DNA of 64,000 nucleotides from Bacteroidota bacterium (GCA_024279425.1 JAJRRO010000074.1:266930-330929), one strand, 5' to 3'; positions 43,432 through 53,162 are shown, counted from the first letter of the stretch. Program-made: numbers and translations. Notes: generated by a model not told the origin, from the letters alone.

Positions 43432-44697
43432 ATGAAACTCTGGGACAAAGGATTTAGCACAGATAAAAAAATAGACCATTTTACGGTAGGTAATGATCGG
43501 GAGCTCGATCTGCTCTTAGCCAAATATGACGTTATTGCCTCCAAGGCCCATGCCAAAATGCTTGGAAAAATAGGGTTGTTAACCTCATCGGAAACGGATG
43601 CATTGGTTTCAGAATTGGATAATATCGGTGCCTCCATTGCGGAAGGTGCTTTTACCATTGAGGATTCTTTTGAGGATATGCATTCCAAAATAGAATTTCT
43701 ACTCACCGAAAAATTAGGGGATACGGGTAAAAAGATACACACGGCACGTTCACGGAATGACCAGGTTTTGGTAGCCATGCAGCTTTACTTGAAAAATGAA
43801 TTGTCCGAACTAAAAAGTGGGACTGTTGATCTATTCAATTTATTAATGGATTTGGCTGAAAAACATAAAGAAGTTTTGCTTCCCGGTTACACTCACTTGC
43901 AGATTGCCATGCCCTCCTCTTTTGGCCTATGGTTTTCGGCCTATGCCGAAAGTTTAATAGATGACCTATACTTTATTGAGGCCGCCTATAAAGTGGCAGA
44001 CCAAAATCCTTTAGGCAGTGCAGCGGGTTATGGCAGTTCGTTTGCAATCGATAGAACATTCACCACCCAGGAAATGGGGTTTGACACCTTAAAATACAAT
44101 GTAGTGGCAGCCCAAATGGGGCGGGGTAAAGTGGAAAAGGCCACAGCTTTTGGAATGTCCAGTATTGCCGCTACCCTATCCAAAATAGCCATGGATATCT
44201 GTTTGTATATGAGCCAGAACTTCGATTTTATCTCCTTCCCTGACGAACTGACCACAGGCAGTAGCATCATGCCCCATAAAAAGAACCCTGATGTCTTTGA
44301 ATTGGTGAGGGCCAAGTGCAACAAACTACAGGCCGTGCCCAATCAATTGATCTTGATTACGAACAACCTTCCCAGTGGGTATCATAGAGACCTACAACTC
44401 GTCAAGGAAATTATTGTCCCTGCAATCCAAGATTTAAAAGCTTGCTTAGAGATATTGACTTTTAGCTTAAAGGAAATAAAAGTGAACCAAAACATTCTCG
44501 ATGATTCAAAATACGATTATCTATTCAGTGTTGATACCTTGAACGAGTTGGTTCAAAATGGGCTTCCTTTTAGGGATGCTTACAAAAAATGGGAATGGAA
44601 ATCAATGAAGGAACCTTTACTCCCAAAAGAGATATTGAACATATCCATGAAGGAAGTTTGGGCAATTTGTGTTTGGAAGAAATCAGGGGAAAGATGA
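43432..44697 (+). CDS. argH: Argininosuccinate lyase
   Basis: The last step of arginine synthesis. HTARSRNDQVLVAMQLYL, GYTHLQIAMPSSFGLW, and the signature GSSIMPHKKNPDVFELVRAK are complete. The protein has 421 residues, slightly shorter than the usual 450-460, with a shorter C-terminal end. It closes the arginine cluster; no clear terminator follows. Confidence 0.94.
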   Translation: MKLWDKGFSTDKKIDHFTVGNDRELDLLLAKYDVIASKAHAKMLGKIGLLTSSETDALVSELDNIGASIAEGAFTIEDSFEDMHSKIEFLLTEKLGDTGKKIHTARSRNDQVLVAMQLYLKNELSELKSGTVDLFNLLMDLAEKHKEVLLPGYTHLQIAMPSSFGLWFSAYAESLIDDLYFIEAAYKVADQNPLGSAAGYGSSFAIDRTFTTQEMGFDTLKYNVVAAQMGRGKVEKATAFGMSSIAATLSKIAMDICLYMSQNFDFISFPDELTTGSSIMPHKKNPDVFELVRAKCNKLQAVPNQLILITNNLPSGYHRDLQLVKEIIVPAIQDLKACLEILTFSLKEIKVNQNILDDSKYDYLFSVDTLNELVQNGLPFRDAYKKWEWKSMKEPLLPKEILNISMKEVWAICVWKKSGER

Positions 44698-44752
44698 AAA
44701 GAACTATTTGATTTCGCAAAAACCCTATCTTCATAAATGAAAACATAGATAG

Positions 44753-46351
44753 ATGAAAGATAAAACAGCCAAAATAAATTCCTTCATTATGGTGTTTCTG
44801 TTGCTCTTCGTTGTTTTCTTAAACGCGCAAGACCAATACCAAAAAAATGAATCCGTCGATGTGAAGGGTTATGTTTTTAATCTTTTCTTAAATGATGACA
44901 CTAATAAAATAAAAGGGGAAGCTTTGATTACCGTCGATTTTAAAAATGAAGCGAACCAATTTACTCTAGACCTCATTGGTAAATCAAGAGTTTACGGTAT
45001 GAATGTGACCCAAGTCCGCGAAGGTGATAGCTTGGTTATTTATAGCCACCAGCAAAACAAAATCATAATCTCTCCTTCTATTAAGGGACCAAAAACCAGA
45101 ATATTTAAAGTTCAATACCATGGCATCGCACAAAAGGGCTTGGTGATTGACACTACAAAATTTGGCCAACGTTCATTTTTTGGAGACAATTGGCCAAATT
45201 TAGCGCGACATTGGCTACCTTCAGTTGACCACCCTTATGATAAAGCTACCATAGAATTCAGGATTACCGCACCTGACCATTATGATGTAGTGGCTACCGG
45301 TAAAAAAACTGAGGAAAGCTATCTTGGTAACGGCTATAAACTTACTACCTATAAAGAACAAGCTCCCGTGGCCATGAAGGTCGTCACTATTGGGGTAACC
45401 AAATTTGCAAGTAAGTTGTTGGAGGTGGTTCATGATATTCCAGTGACCGCCTGGGTATACCCCGAAAATAGACTAGAGGGTTTCTCGGATTATAGTGTGG
45501 CATCAAAGGTCCTTAGATATTTCATTGACCATATTGGTCCGTATTCATACGCCAAACTGGCCAATATGCAAGCAAAAACACAATGGGGTGGACTCGAAAA
45601 TGCAGGCACCATTTCCTATTTTGAAAATTCGGTTACTGGAAAAAATACCGTTGAAGGTCTGATAGCCCATGAAATTGCACACCAATGGTTCGGTAATTCT
45701 GCTACCGAAAATAACTGGAACCATGTTTGGCTCAGCGAAGGTTTTGCCACTTATTTTTCCATTTTATATGTAGAAGCGATTTATGGGGACGAAAAGAGGA
45801 AATCGGAATTGGCATTGGACAGAAAAGAGGTCATCGATTATTACAAACAGAACCCTGCGCCCATTGTCGATCTAACCATCAAAGACCCAATGAAAGTACT
45901 TAGTACAAATACGTATCAAAAAGGAGGTTGGGTATTAAATATGCTTCGCCATAAACTGGGTAACGCTACATTTTGGAAGGGTATACGCACCTATTATGAA
46001 ACCTATCAGAATGCCAATGTCATGACAACGGATTTCCGCAAGATTATGGAAGAGGTCTCTGGTGCTGATTTGGAAGTTTTCTTTCAACAGTGGCTTTTCA
46101 CAAAAGGCCACCCTGAAATCAAGTGGAATTGGAGCTATAAAAAAGGGAAGGTGAAATTGGTCTTGAAACAGTTACAAGATCATCATGTATTTCATTTTCC
46201 ACTTGAAATTGGACTCGTACATGATGATGAAGTAACAGTAATAAAAATAGAGATGGATAAAAGGTCACTGGAATTTGAGTTCAAAACCGACTCCCGACCA
46301 GACACCATTGTTCTTGATCCGGAATATTGGCTTTTGTTTGAAGAAAAATAA
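44753..46351 (+). CDS. M1-family metallopeptidase
   Basis: An exported zinc aminopeptidase of 532 residues with signal peptide (MVFLLLFVVFLNAQ). The zinc site is HEIAHQWFGN with the downstream Glu in WLSEGFATYF. The family GxMEN motif appears as WGGLENAGTISYF, with Leu in place of Met. Its C-terminus is short relative to full-length M1 enzymes, ending after a beta-sandwich part. It is preceded by its own short spacer, so it is likely independent of argH. Confidence 0.88.
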   Translation: MKDKTAKINSFIMVFLLLFVVFLNAQDQYQKNESVDVKGYVFNLFLNDDTNKIKGEALITVDFKNEANQFTLDLIGKSRVYGMNVTQVREGDSLVIYSHQQNKIIISPSIKGPKTRIFKVQYHGIAQKGLVIDTTKFGQRSFFGDNWPNLARHWLPSVDHPYDKATIEFRITAPDHYDVVATGKKTEESYLGNGYKLTTYKEQAPVAMKVVTIGVTKFASKLLEVVHDIPVTAWVYPENRLEGFSDYSVASKVLRYFIDHIGPYSYAKLANMQAKTQWGGLENAGTISYFENSVTGKNTVEGLIAHEIAHQWFGNSATENNWNHVWLSEGFATYFSILYVEAIYGDEKRKSELALDRKEVIDYYKQNPAPIVDLTIKDPMKVLSTNTYQKGGWVLNMLRHKLGNATFWKGIRTYYETYQNANVMTTDFRKIMEEVSGADLEVFFQQWLFTKGHPEIKWNWSYKKGKVKLVLKQLQDHHVFHFPLEIGLVHDDEVTVIKIEMDKRSLEFEFKTDSRPDTIVLDPEYWLLFEEK

Positions 46352-46471
46352 ACGGTACTCCAAACAAATCAGAGATTGAACCATGTGTTTGGCTCAAGGT
46401 TTTATAGCCCATCAAAGGGATTTTAAAATTAGATTTATTTACGATAACTCGGCTAGATTTAGGGGGAGAAC

Positions 46472-46496
46472 GCAATTGTATTTATATCCTAGTTAT
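46472..46496 (+). repeat. Interspersed repeat, copy 1
   Basis: GCAATTGTATTTATA, four bases, then AGTTAT. The same string with the same spacing occurs at 49401-49425. Both copies lie in gene-poor stretches with remnants around them. Confidence 0.6.
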
Positions 46497-46510
46497 CCGC
46501 CAGTTGAAAA

Positions 46511-46683
46511 ATGAATGGAATTATTAATAAACCATATCTGATTTTTGGGCTCCGATACCAATGCTTGTATTAATCGGACTTGGATATTGGCAAAATTTAA
46601 TTCATGTTTTATTGACTTTGGGTGAATTATTCACAATTTGGATTTCAAGGATGATATTTGGCAAAGAGAATATTGATTCCTAA
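46511..46683 (+). pseudogene. Frameshifted small membrane protein
   Basis: ATG at 46511 begins NGIINKPYLIF, and after the T run at 46542-46546 the sense continues in the next frame as APIPMLVLIGLGYWQNLIHV, ending at TAA 46681-46683. Adding one T would join the two parts as F-W-A-P. The opening resembles small flavobacterial membrane proteins (KPYLIFW), from memory. I read it as a broken gene in the 352-base gap between the M1 peptidase and the GNAT gene. Confidence 0.4.
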
Positions 46684-46703
46684 AGGGTAAACAAGTATGA
46701 TTT

Positions 46704-47210
46704 ATGACACAAATCAATAGAGCCACAGACTCCCTACAATTTCAGCAAGTTTCAGATTTGGCGGCTATTATTTGGGCAGAACATTATACCCCTATTATTG
46801 GTGCAGATCAGGTTATATATATGCTTGATAAATTTCAATCTGTTGAGGCAATCAAAAATCAAGTTCTAGAAGGATCAGAGTACTATGTATTGATAAATGA
46901 AGGAAAACCTTCTGGGTACTTTTGTGTTAATAGGAAAAAGGATTCCTTGTTTTTAAGCAAACTTTATGTTTTAAAAAAGTGTCAGGGAAAAGGAATCGGA
47001 AGAATGGCTATGCGGTATATCCAAAGAAGGGCAGAAGAGTTAGCCTATACTAAAATTACATTGACCGTTAATAAATATAACTTTAATTCAATAAAAGCAT
47101 ATGAAAAAATGGGCTTCAAGAAAATCAAAGCCTTAATTCAAGATATAGGAAATAATTATATAATGGATGATTTTCTTCTAGAGAAGAAAATCATTACTAC
47201 CAACAACTAA
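46704..47210 (+). CDS. GNAT acetyltransferase
   Basis: A single-domain GNAT of 168 residues. Motif A LSKLYVLKKCQGKGIGRMAM and motif B NKYNFNSIKAYEKMGFKK are complete, and the start is MTQINRATDS. Its substrate is unknown. A shorter, degenerate copy of part of this gene lies at about 57285-57383. It sits next to a decayed membrane protein and an AraC regulator. Confidence 0.85.
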   Translation: MTQINRATDSLQFQQVSDLAAIIWAEHYTPIIGADQVIYMLDKFQSVEAIKNQVLEGSEYYVLINEGKPSGYFCVNRKKDSLFLSKLYVLKKCQGKGIGRMAMRYIQRRAEELAYTKITLTVNKYNFNSIKAYEKMGFKKIKALIQDIGNNYIMDDFLLEKKIITTNN

Positions 47211-47287
47211 CAATGGCTCCTATGAAGAGTAATCGTTAAACCAATCAGAGTTATTGATAGCTCTTTACAATAAATTCAATAGTACAT

Positions 47288-48229
47288 TTGAAGGTTCAAT
47301 TAAATATCACCCAAAATCTTAAGAACCAGTTTGAGCACTACTTTAAACTTAAACAGGTCAACGGAGAGTATTTTCTGAATGCATCGATTGGTGGTGGTAT
47401 GGGCATGCGGTTTTTGGAATTTCCAGGACAGATGGAGTTCTATCATTTTAAAAAATCGTATTTCAAAGTTCCTATCCAAATGAAGTCGGTCAATCCAGTT
47501 AACTCGAATTGGTTGCTCATACATATCAACCTCTCCAAAACTAAACAACAAAAAAGAACAGCGGATGGGCTTATAGACTTTCAAAAGCATCTTCCAATCG
47601 GGATGTTACTTTATGGCCCGGGGTTGGAAATTGATACTTTATTGCCCCCGAATATTGAAATGGAATTAGCATCCATACATTTCAGTCACGCTTTTCTGAA
47701 TTCGTATTTCGACAATTGGAAATCCGTAATTGATCTTACAAAAAATCTGGTATATGATGACTTGGATTATCAGTTGGAAAATGTATTATACAAGGCCTTG
47801 ACTACTATGAAAGATAAAATGGTATGTCATGCCAACGTGCTTCATTTTATGGATTTGTTTCTCAAAAAACTAAGCGCTCATTCCAAAACAACAAACAACA
47901 AGGGACTGCATTCAGAAGATGTTAAAAATTTATTTTCAGCTTCTATTTATCTAAGAAATCCTACTGATAGAACTACACCTTCCATAGAAGAACTCGCTGT
48001 TATCGCCAAAATGGGGAAAACGAAATTCAAGTCTTCATTCAAACAGCTTTTTGGCAATACCCCCTTCCAATACCGAAATAAAATTCGGATGGAATTTGCC
48101 CAGGAGGAATTGGTGGTTAAAGGAAAAAGCCCGACAGAACTAAGCTATGACCTGGGATTTTCACATCCTTCAAACTTTACAACGGCCTACAAAAAATACT
48201 TTGGTGAATTGCCATCTTCAAAAAAATAA
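47288..48229 (+). CDS. AraC-family transcriptional regulator
   Basis: A 313-residue regulator whose C-terminal domain has the two HTH motifs of AraC proteins (IEELAVIAKMGKTKFKSSFK, FQYRNKIRMEFAQEEL and TELSYDLGFSHPSNFTTAYK). The N-terminal part is a sensor of unknown ligand. The frame's only credible start is TTG at 47288, which lies in a string also resembling a -7 element (TACATTTG, 47283-47290), so the start is uncertain. The membrane gene 91 bases downstream may be its target. Confidence 0.83.
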   Translation: MKVQLNITQNLKNQFEHYFKLKQVNGEYFLNASIGGGMGMRFLEFPGQMEFYHFKKSYFKVPIQMKSVNPVNSNWLLIHINLSKTKQQKRTADGLIDFQKHLPIGMLLYGPGLEIDTLLPPNIEMELASIHFSHAFLNSYFDNWKSVIDLTKNLVYDDLDYQLENVLYKALTTMKDKMVCHANVLHFMDLFLKKLSAHSKTTNNKGLHSEDVKNLFSASIYLRNPTDRTTPSIEELAVIAKMGKTKFKSSFKQLFGNTPFQYRNKIRMEFAQEELVVKGKSPTELSYDLGFSHPSNFTTAYKKYFGELPSSKK

Positions 48230-48320
48230 GGTTTTTTGTCCTATTTCAATAATCAAGTGACTTTTAGCAATATATAGGAATGGACATTGCCCATTACCTT
48301 AGTCCTATACACAATAGGTT

Positions 48321-49025
48321 ATGAAAAAATTTCCAAAAGCACATTTATGGCTGATCATTCCTTTTTTAATAGCCGTTATCGGTTTCTACTTTTCTTATTG
48401 GAGTACGTTTAAAGAAGCTCATTTCCATCAACATTTACATGGTTTGACAGCAACGGCATGGTATATTTTAATCATCGTACAGCCATTTTTATATCAAAAG
48501 TTAAAAATGAATGTACATCGCAAACTGGGTATTATTGGTGTATTTCTAGCCGGAGGTGTAGTTTTTTCTGCTATGCAGATCATCCCCAACAACCTTACGC
48601 TTGAAAATGTATCTGAAAACCTTCGTTATAGTTTCATTTTTGCAGATTTCGTCTTTGTATTTGGGTTCTCCCACGCTGTTATTATGGCCATTCTCCATAA
48701 AAAAGAGATAGACCTTCATGCCCGATATTTGTTTGCAACGGTCTTTTGGGTAATGCTTCCAGCTTTAAGCAGATTGATTTATTTTCCGCTCTTAATTTCA
48801 TTTGGTTTTCCCGCACCAATCTCTTTTCAACAATGTATCTATTTAGCCGGTGGTTTAATACTATTGGTTCTTTGTACATTAATGATTCTTGACTATGTAA
48901 AAGAAAAGAAGTTTTATACACCTTATATCTTGGTTACTATAAGTACAATTATTGTGCTTTCAGCATGGAATTATTTTGGTTACGCGGAATGGTGGAAGAC
49001 GTTTAGCGCTTCAGTCTTAAAATAA
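48321..49025 (+). CDS. Polytopic membrane protein, unknown function
   Basis: A 234-residue protein with about seven hydrophobic spans. A His-rich loop (HFHQHLHG) lies between the first two spans and NVHRKLG later, and a third His in FGFSHAVIM is within a span, which could hint at metal or haem binding. I cannot name its family. It follows the AraC regulator by 91 bases and may be regulated by it. Confidence 0.6.
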   Translation: MKKFPKAHLWLIIPFLIAVIGFYFSYWSTFKEAHFHQHLHGLTATAWYILIIVQPFLYQKLKMNVHRKLGIIGVFLAGGVVFSAMQIIPNNLTLENVSENLRYSFIFADFVFVFGFSHAVIMAILHKKEIDLHARYLFATVFWVMLPALSRLIYFPLLISFGFPAPISFQQCIYLAGGLILLVLCTLMILDYVKEKKFYTPYILVTISTIIVLSAWNYFGYAEWWKTFSASVLK

Positions 49026-49050
49026 ATACGGCTAGACGTTACTGATTTCT

Positions 49051-49205
49051 ACTCAACGTAAACTCCGGCAATCGAATTAGCTCCCTACCTTGCATCACCG
49101 AATCATGTGCTAAAATACCTATACAGGTAATATTAGAAGATTGAATAGCGTTGAGATAAAGTTGCTGTTGCTCTAACAAGGCCTTTAAAAATTCATGCAC
49201 CCATT
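49051..49205 (-). pseudogene. C-terminal remnant of a Gfo/Idh/MocA gene
   Basis: The sequence aligns along its length with the last 155 bases of the intact Gfo/Idh gene (58713-58867), beginning with an identical ACTCAACGTAAACTCC block and sharing CGAATCATG and AAATACCT-type blocks. The rest of the gene is absent. It is on the same strand as the intact copy. It occupies part of the 438-base gap before the flippase. Confidence 0.75.
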
Positions 49206-49463
49206 GTCACCTCGAGCACAGCCGAGAGGTCTTTAAAAATATCAAAACCCAAAAGGTCTAACTGGAGTCTATGCCAAGACAAACAGAGTTGCTCAACCTG
49301 ACATTGAATATGCCATACATAGGTTTATTGGTCCTTTATGGGTATTCCAATTGCAAATCGAATCAAGTTGCGTTTATTCAGTTATATTTAAGGAATAAGT
49401 GCAATTGTATTTATAGACAAGTTATGCTCTATAAAATTGTACATTGAACAGAGTCTAAAATAA
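49206..49463 (+). other. Gene-free stretch before the flippase
   Basis: No reading frame is supported. It opens with a short dyad (CCTCGAGCACAGCCGAGAGG, 49207-49226) of the kind found in interspersed repeats. It also includes the repeat copy at 49401-49425. The promoter of the flippase should be here, but no good -33/-7 pair is seen. Confidence 0.4.
49401..49425 (+). repeat. Interspersed repeat, copy 2
   Basis: GCAATTGTATTTATA, four bases, then AGTTAT, identical in layout to 46472-46496. It lies 38 bases before the flippase start. Confidence 0.6.
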
Positions 49464-50687
49464 ATGCCAAAACAAATTATCACAAATTCGATCTGGCTGT
49501 TGATTGGTAAAATCGCTTCTGTACTGTTCAACTTGTCGATAACCATAATGATCGCGCGGACCTTTGGTGAAGATGGATTTGGTGAATATTCATTTTTGCT
49601 GGCTTATATGTCTATTGCCCTCGTTATTTCGACCTTTGGAATGGATGTTTATGTGGTAAGAGCAGTGGCTGGTCAAGATAATCATTCCATTTCAGCCACT
49701 GTTATTGGGGCGTTGATAATCCAACTAGCCATTGGAGTTTTGATAATTCTTACAGCCATCGTTTGGAGTATTTTCTTTGGAAGCCAAATTCAATCCATGG
49801 AGGCCTTTTGGCTATATCTACTTATTATTATTCCCTCGGCCTTTGGGACGGTTTTCAACGGCATCTTAAAAGGTATAGAAAAAATGGGCTATTATGTCAT
49901 TTATCTTTTGTTCGATCTTGGCATTCAAGTCATAGGAATTCATTTTTTGTTATCAAAAACGCCAAGTATTTTCAGCCTAATATTGATCCTCTTAGTGGCT
50001 AGAATAGCAGCAGTAGTATTGGCCGGTTTCTTTGTTTGGATAACCACCTCAATTAATTGGCAACTTAATCTCCCTACATGGACGCAATTAAACAAGATTT
50101 TGCTGGCGGGCAGTTATATATCTATGGCTATAATTCTAACCACAATATTTCAAAGATTAGGGGTACTCACTTTATCATTTGCCAGTACCGATGTAGACGT
50201 GGGGCTATTCAATGCCGCCAATAAGCTCATTGAGGGTATTAAAATACTGCCTGCTGTATTTTATGGAGCCCTCTTTCCCGCTATGGTCAAAGGTGGGAAG
50301 TCTTTTCAAACAGAAATGAAAGGGGTGAGATACCTTTTCTTTGTTATGCTTATGGTAAGCATTGGGGGCTATCTTTTGTCGGACATAATTATCTTCTCAA
50401 TATTCAAAGGATTCGAGGAATCCAATGCCCTGTTCAAGGTTTTAATTTTAGGAGTGGTTCCTTTTATGGTGCGGCAATTTTACGCATTTAGATTTATGGC
50501 GGCGGGCCATGAAAAGGAGGTCTTTTTCGCAAGCCTAATGACCCTGGTTATAGCCCTTGTAGTTTATAATGGAGCATTCCATTATTTTGGTTTAATAGGT
50601 TTGTGCTGGGCTGTTAACCTGGTCTTGGTAGTTGAAATCTTGGTTTATATTCTTCTTAAAAACTTGCTTCGGATAAACTTCAGATAG
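49464..50687 (+). CDS. Flippase of the MOP/Wzx superfamily
   Basis: A polysaccharide-type flippase of 407 residues with 11-12 spans. Segments ITIMIARTFGEDGFGEYSFL, FGMDVYVVRAVAG and FNAANKLIEGIKILPAVFYG are typical. It would turn a lipid-linked glycan across the inner membrane. No Wzy polymerase or chain-length regulator is seen beside it, so a single repeat unit or lipid carrier is likely. It opens the accessory island and overlaps the sulfotransferase gene tail-to-tail by 8 bases. Confidence 0.87.
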   Translation: MPKQIITNSIWLLIGKIASVLFNLSITIMIARTFGEDGFGEYSFLLAYMSIALVISTFGMDVYVVRAVAGQDNHSISATVIGALIIQLAIGVLIILTAIVWSIFFGSQIQSMEAFWLYLLIIIPSAFGTVFNGILKGIEKMGYYVIYLLFDLGIQVIGIHFLLSKTPSIFSLILILLVARIAAVVLAGFFVWITTSINWQLNLPTWTQLNKILLAGSYISMAIILTTIFQRLGVLTLSFASTDVDVGLFNAANKLIEGIKILPAVFYGALFPAMVKGGKSFQTEMKGVRYLFFVMLMVSIGGYLLSDIIIFSIFKGFEESNALFKVLILGVVPFMVRQFYAFRFMAAGHEKEVFFASLMTLVIALVVYNGAFHYFGLIGLCWAVNLVLVVEILVYILLKNLLRINFR

Positions 50688-51219
50688 CCCTATTTTTATG
50701 TGGAAATGGTTTTTTAGGAATCTTCTTGTCTAAAAACCGACATAAGAGATCCCATTCAAATTCACTTTCTAAATCCAACACCAGAAGATCTTCCTTTCTA
50801 TTCATAAAGTAATGTAAAACTTCTTGGTGGTAGACCTGCCACTTGGAGCTAAAGATATCTCTGTCAAATTGTTCAGAGCCATAGAAACTTTGGTGAATGT
50901 CATTGGCCACTTTTCGAAGTTTGGGATTTAGTGTTTTCAATTCTTTCTCAAAAAGCCATTGCACGCTTTTAAGCCAAGTATCTTGGGGTCTAGTGGTCAA
51001 GATGAATTTGCATTCTGGTATACATTGGTCTAACTGTTGATAAATAAGAGGGATGGGATTGTCCATAAATGCATCATACTGTCTCAAGATTTTATCTTTC
51101 TGATTGTAAAATAGAGGAATAGCATTTGGTGCGGTGTTGATACCAAGTTCCTTTAATGCGAAATAGAGCGAAGTAGTTCCCGTTCGCTGTAACCCAATGC
51201 CCAACACCTTGCCTGTCAT
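50680..51219 (-). CDS. Sulfotransferase-family protein
   Basis: A PAPS-dependent sulfotransferase-like protein of 179 residues. The 5'-phosphosulfate-binding loop is VLGIGLQRTGTTSLYFALK, and FILTTRPQDTWLKSVQWLF supplies the 3'-phosphate-binding part. The short length is typical of the bacterial small group. I set the start at ATG 51219, immediately before the P-loop, over a longer frame to 51300 that would overlap the divergent phosphorylase start. It may sulfate the product of the island. Confidence 0.75.
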   Translation of the reverse strand: MTGKVLGIGLQRTGTTSLYFALKELGINTAPNAIPLFYNQKDKILRQYDAFMDNPIPLIYQQLDQCIPECKFILTTRPQDTWLKSVQWLFEKELKTLNPKLRKVANDIHQSFYGSEQFDRDIFSSKWQVYHQEVLHYFMNRKEDLLVLDLESEFEWDLLCRFLDKKIPKKPFPHKNRAI

Positions 51220-51288
51220 AGCCCTAAAGGTAATTAGAATCAAAGGCTTGGATTCGTTTATCAGAAAAAAATTGTAATTTGAAATCAA

Positions 51289-52017
51289 ATGAAACAGCAA
51301 GGTATCTTATCGGCCGATGCACTCATCAGTTGGAAAAAAAGCATCGGTTCTTTGAAGGTTCCTGTCTTACCCAAACATATTATCATTTGTCCTCAACAGG
51401 TATTGCCTTCAAGATATCGATCGTTTTGGTTAAAGGAAATAAAAGGCATTATGGGAAGGCATGTTTGTATTGATCAAAACAAGGGGATATACCTTAGCAC
51501 TGGTTGGGGCATAGGCGGGCCTGCGTTGGTTGCTATCTGTGAAGAATTGCATGCACTTGGTGTACGCAATTTCATATTAATTGGATTGGTTGGCAGACTG
51601 ACAGAATCCGTTCCTGAAGCAGCAATTAGGTATGCGAAGTCCGTTTTTCGGGAGGAAGGCACTTCTCATCATTACTTGTCAAATAGAGAGACTAAGATAA
51701 TTGATTGTCCATCAGATGCATATTTCAAAAGTTTTAATGACCTGGGATTTCTTCCTGGTAGATTTGTAAGTACAGACGCCCCCTTTCGAGAGACCATTGA
51801 TAAACATACAGAATGGACAGATACCGGGTGCACTATGATTGATATGGAAACTGCTGCATTGTACGCATTCGCGAAGTACCATAAAGTAAATGCCGTTTCG
51901 GTTGGTATTGGTGGAGACTCAATTGCTAATAATGAGTGGCATATGCCAGGTGATTTTAAACGACTCAAAGCCATCGTTAGAAAAACCGTATTTCAAATAG
52001 TAGACTTGTTAGTATGA
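51289..52017 (+). CDS. Nucleoside phosphorylase-like protein
   Basis: A PNP/UDP-phosphorylase-superfamily protein of 242 residues. GIYLSTGWGIGGPALVAICE (phosphate site), RNFILIGLVGRL, VSTDAPFRET and MIDMETAALYAFAKYH are typical, the last being the substrate-binding Glu segment. Its sequence is far from the housekeeping PNP at 15288-16109. Its position between a sulfotransferase and a glycosyltransferase, and its 4-base overlap with the latter, suggest a dedicated role in this pathway. Its substrate is unknown. Confidence 0.8.
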   Translation: MKQQGILSADALISWKKSIGSLKVPVLPKHIIICPQQVLPSRYRSFWLKEIKGIMGRHVCIDQNKGIYLSTGWGIGGPALVAICEELHALGVRNFILIGLVGRLTESVPEAAIRYAKSVFREEGTSHHYLSNRETKIIDCPSDAYFKSFNDLGFLPGRFVSTDAPFRETIDKHTEWTDTGCTMIDMETAALYAFAKYHKVNAVSVGIGGDSIANNEWHMPGDFKRLKAIVRKTVFQIVDLLV

Positions 52018-53162
52018 AATCACCGACAATTGTTATCAACGCCTACAATCGCCCACGTAGCATTCATAGACTTTTGTCAAGCCTCAAGCTGGCAGATATA
52101 GCTCAGGGAACAAATTTGGTATTTTCTTTAGAATTTGATTCGCATCCAGAGGTTTTGTCTCAAGTGAATGAATTTAGCTGGGATTATGGTAAAAAGGAAA
52201 TAATCCAACAAGAGCATAAACTGGGATTGATAGGACATTTTCTGTTCTGTGGGGGCCTTACCAAAAGATTTGGAACCATAGTCTATCTGGAAGATGATCT
52301 TTTCGTAGGTAAGAGTTTCTATAAGTATTCGTTGCACGTATTAAAACACTATGGGGAAGAAGGGAATCTAGCCGGTTTTTCATTGAATGCCCTGTGGTTT
52401 AATGGGTATCTGCATATGCCCTTTCACGCCATAGATGACGGTAATGCTTGTTTTTTTTTACAGGTTCCCTGGTTCCAGGGTCAAATCTATACCCTGAAAC
52501 AATGGAGTCATTTTGAGGATTGGTATACCCACAAAGTGGGGATTAAAGCGGACTTATTGATTCATGAACTATTTCGTAATTACAAATTACGAGATGATTG
52601 GTTTCCAATAAAAACACAGTATCTAATCGAAACTAACAAATACTACTGCTTTCCAAGAGTAGCTCATTGTGTAAATTTTGGAGATGTGGGAGTCCATTTT
52701 CGGAAAACAACCAATTTTTTTCAAACCGAACTTTCAGTCGGTGAAGTGATTCCCGATTTGATACCATTCGATGAGTCTTTGGCGGTGTATGATTCATTTT
52801 ATGAACTTCTCCCGAAAAAACTAAATCTGCGTACCTCTCACTTGAAAACTTATGATTTTGAACTGGATCTGAATGGAACCAAAGATCTGTCAAGGATAAA
52901 ATCCGAATACGTTATTACGTCCGTTAAACCAGAGCAATATGAACTTAGTTACGGACTTGAAATGCGTCCTCAAGAATTAAATATTATCTACCAGATAGAG
53001 GGTGATCACTTTTATTTGGCAAAGACCGATCAATTAAAAAAGGATAGAAATAAGCAAAAACGGCTGAGGGACAAATTAAGTTACCACTATAGATTTAAAT
53101 TGTCGAAAGTGCAGCAACTCAGATTAGTTCTTTTTAGAATGTTTAAATCTTGGTATAGGTAA
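52014..53162 (+). CDS. GNT-I-like glycosyltransferase
   Basis: A 382-residue protein with a GT-A-like start (IVINAYNRPRSIHRLLSSL) and GTIVYLEDDLFVGKSFYKYS, an E-D-D metal motif as in GNT-I-like transferases. The middle and C-terminal parts are not recognised; the last 60 residues are basic. It overlaps the phosphorylase by 4 bases and runs 20 bases into the convergent methyltransferase gene. Confidence 0.7.
   Translation: MKSPTIVINAYNRPRSIHRLLSSLKLADIAQGTNLVFSLEFDSHPEVLSQVNEFSWDYGKKEIIQQEHKLGLIGHFLFCGGLTKRFGTIVYLEDDLFVGKSFYKYSLHVLKHYGEEGNLAGFSLNALWFNGYLHMPFHAIDDGNACFFLQVPWFQGQIYTLKQWSHFEDWYTHKVGIKADLLIHELFRNYKLRDDWFPIKTQYLIETNKYYCFPRVAHCVNFGDVGVHFRKTTNFFQTELSVGEVIPDLIPFDESLAVYDSFYELLPKKLNLRTSHLKTYDFELDLNGTKDLSRIKSEYVITSVKPEQYELSYGLEMRPQELNIIYQIEGDHFYLAKTDQLKKDRNKQKRLRDKLSYHYRFKLSKVQQLRLVLFRMFKSWYR

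Noticed and set aside
49464..53162. A complete O-antigen cluster
   Set aside because: Only a flippase and one glycosyltransferase are present, with no polymerase, chain-length regulator or sugar-nucleotide synthesis genes.
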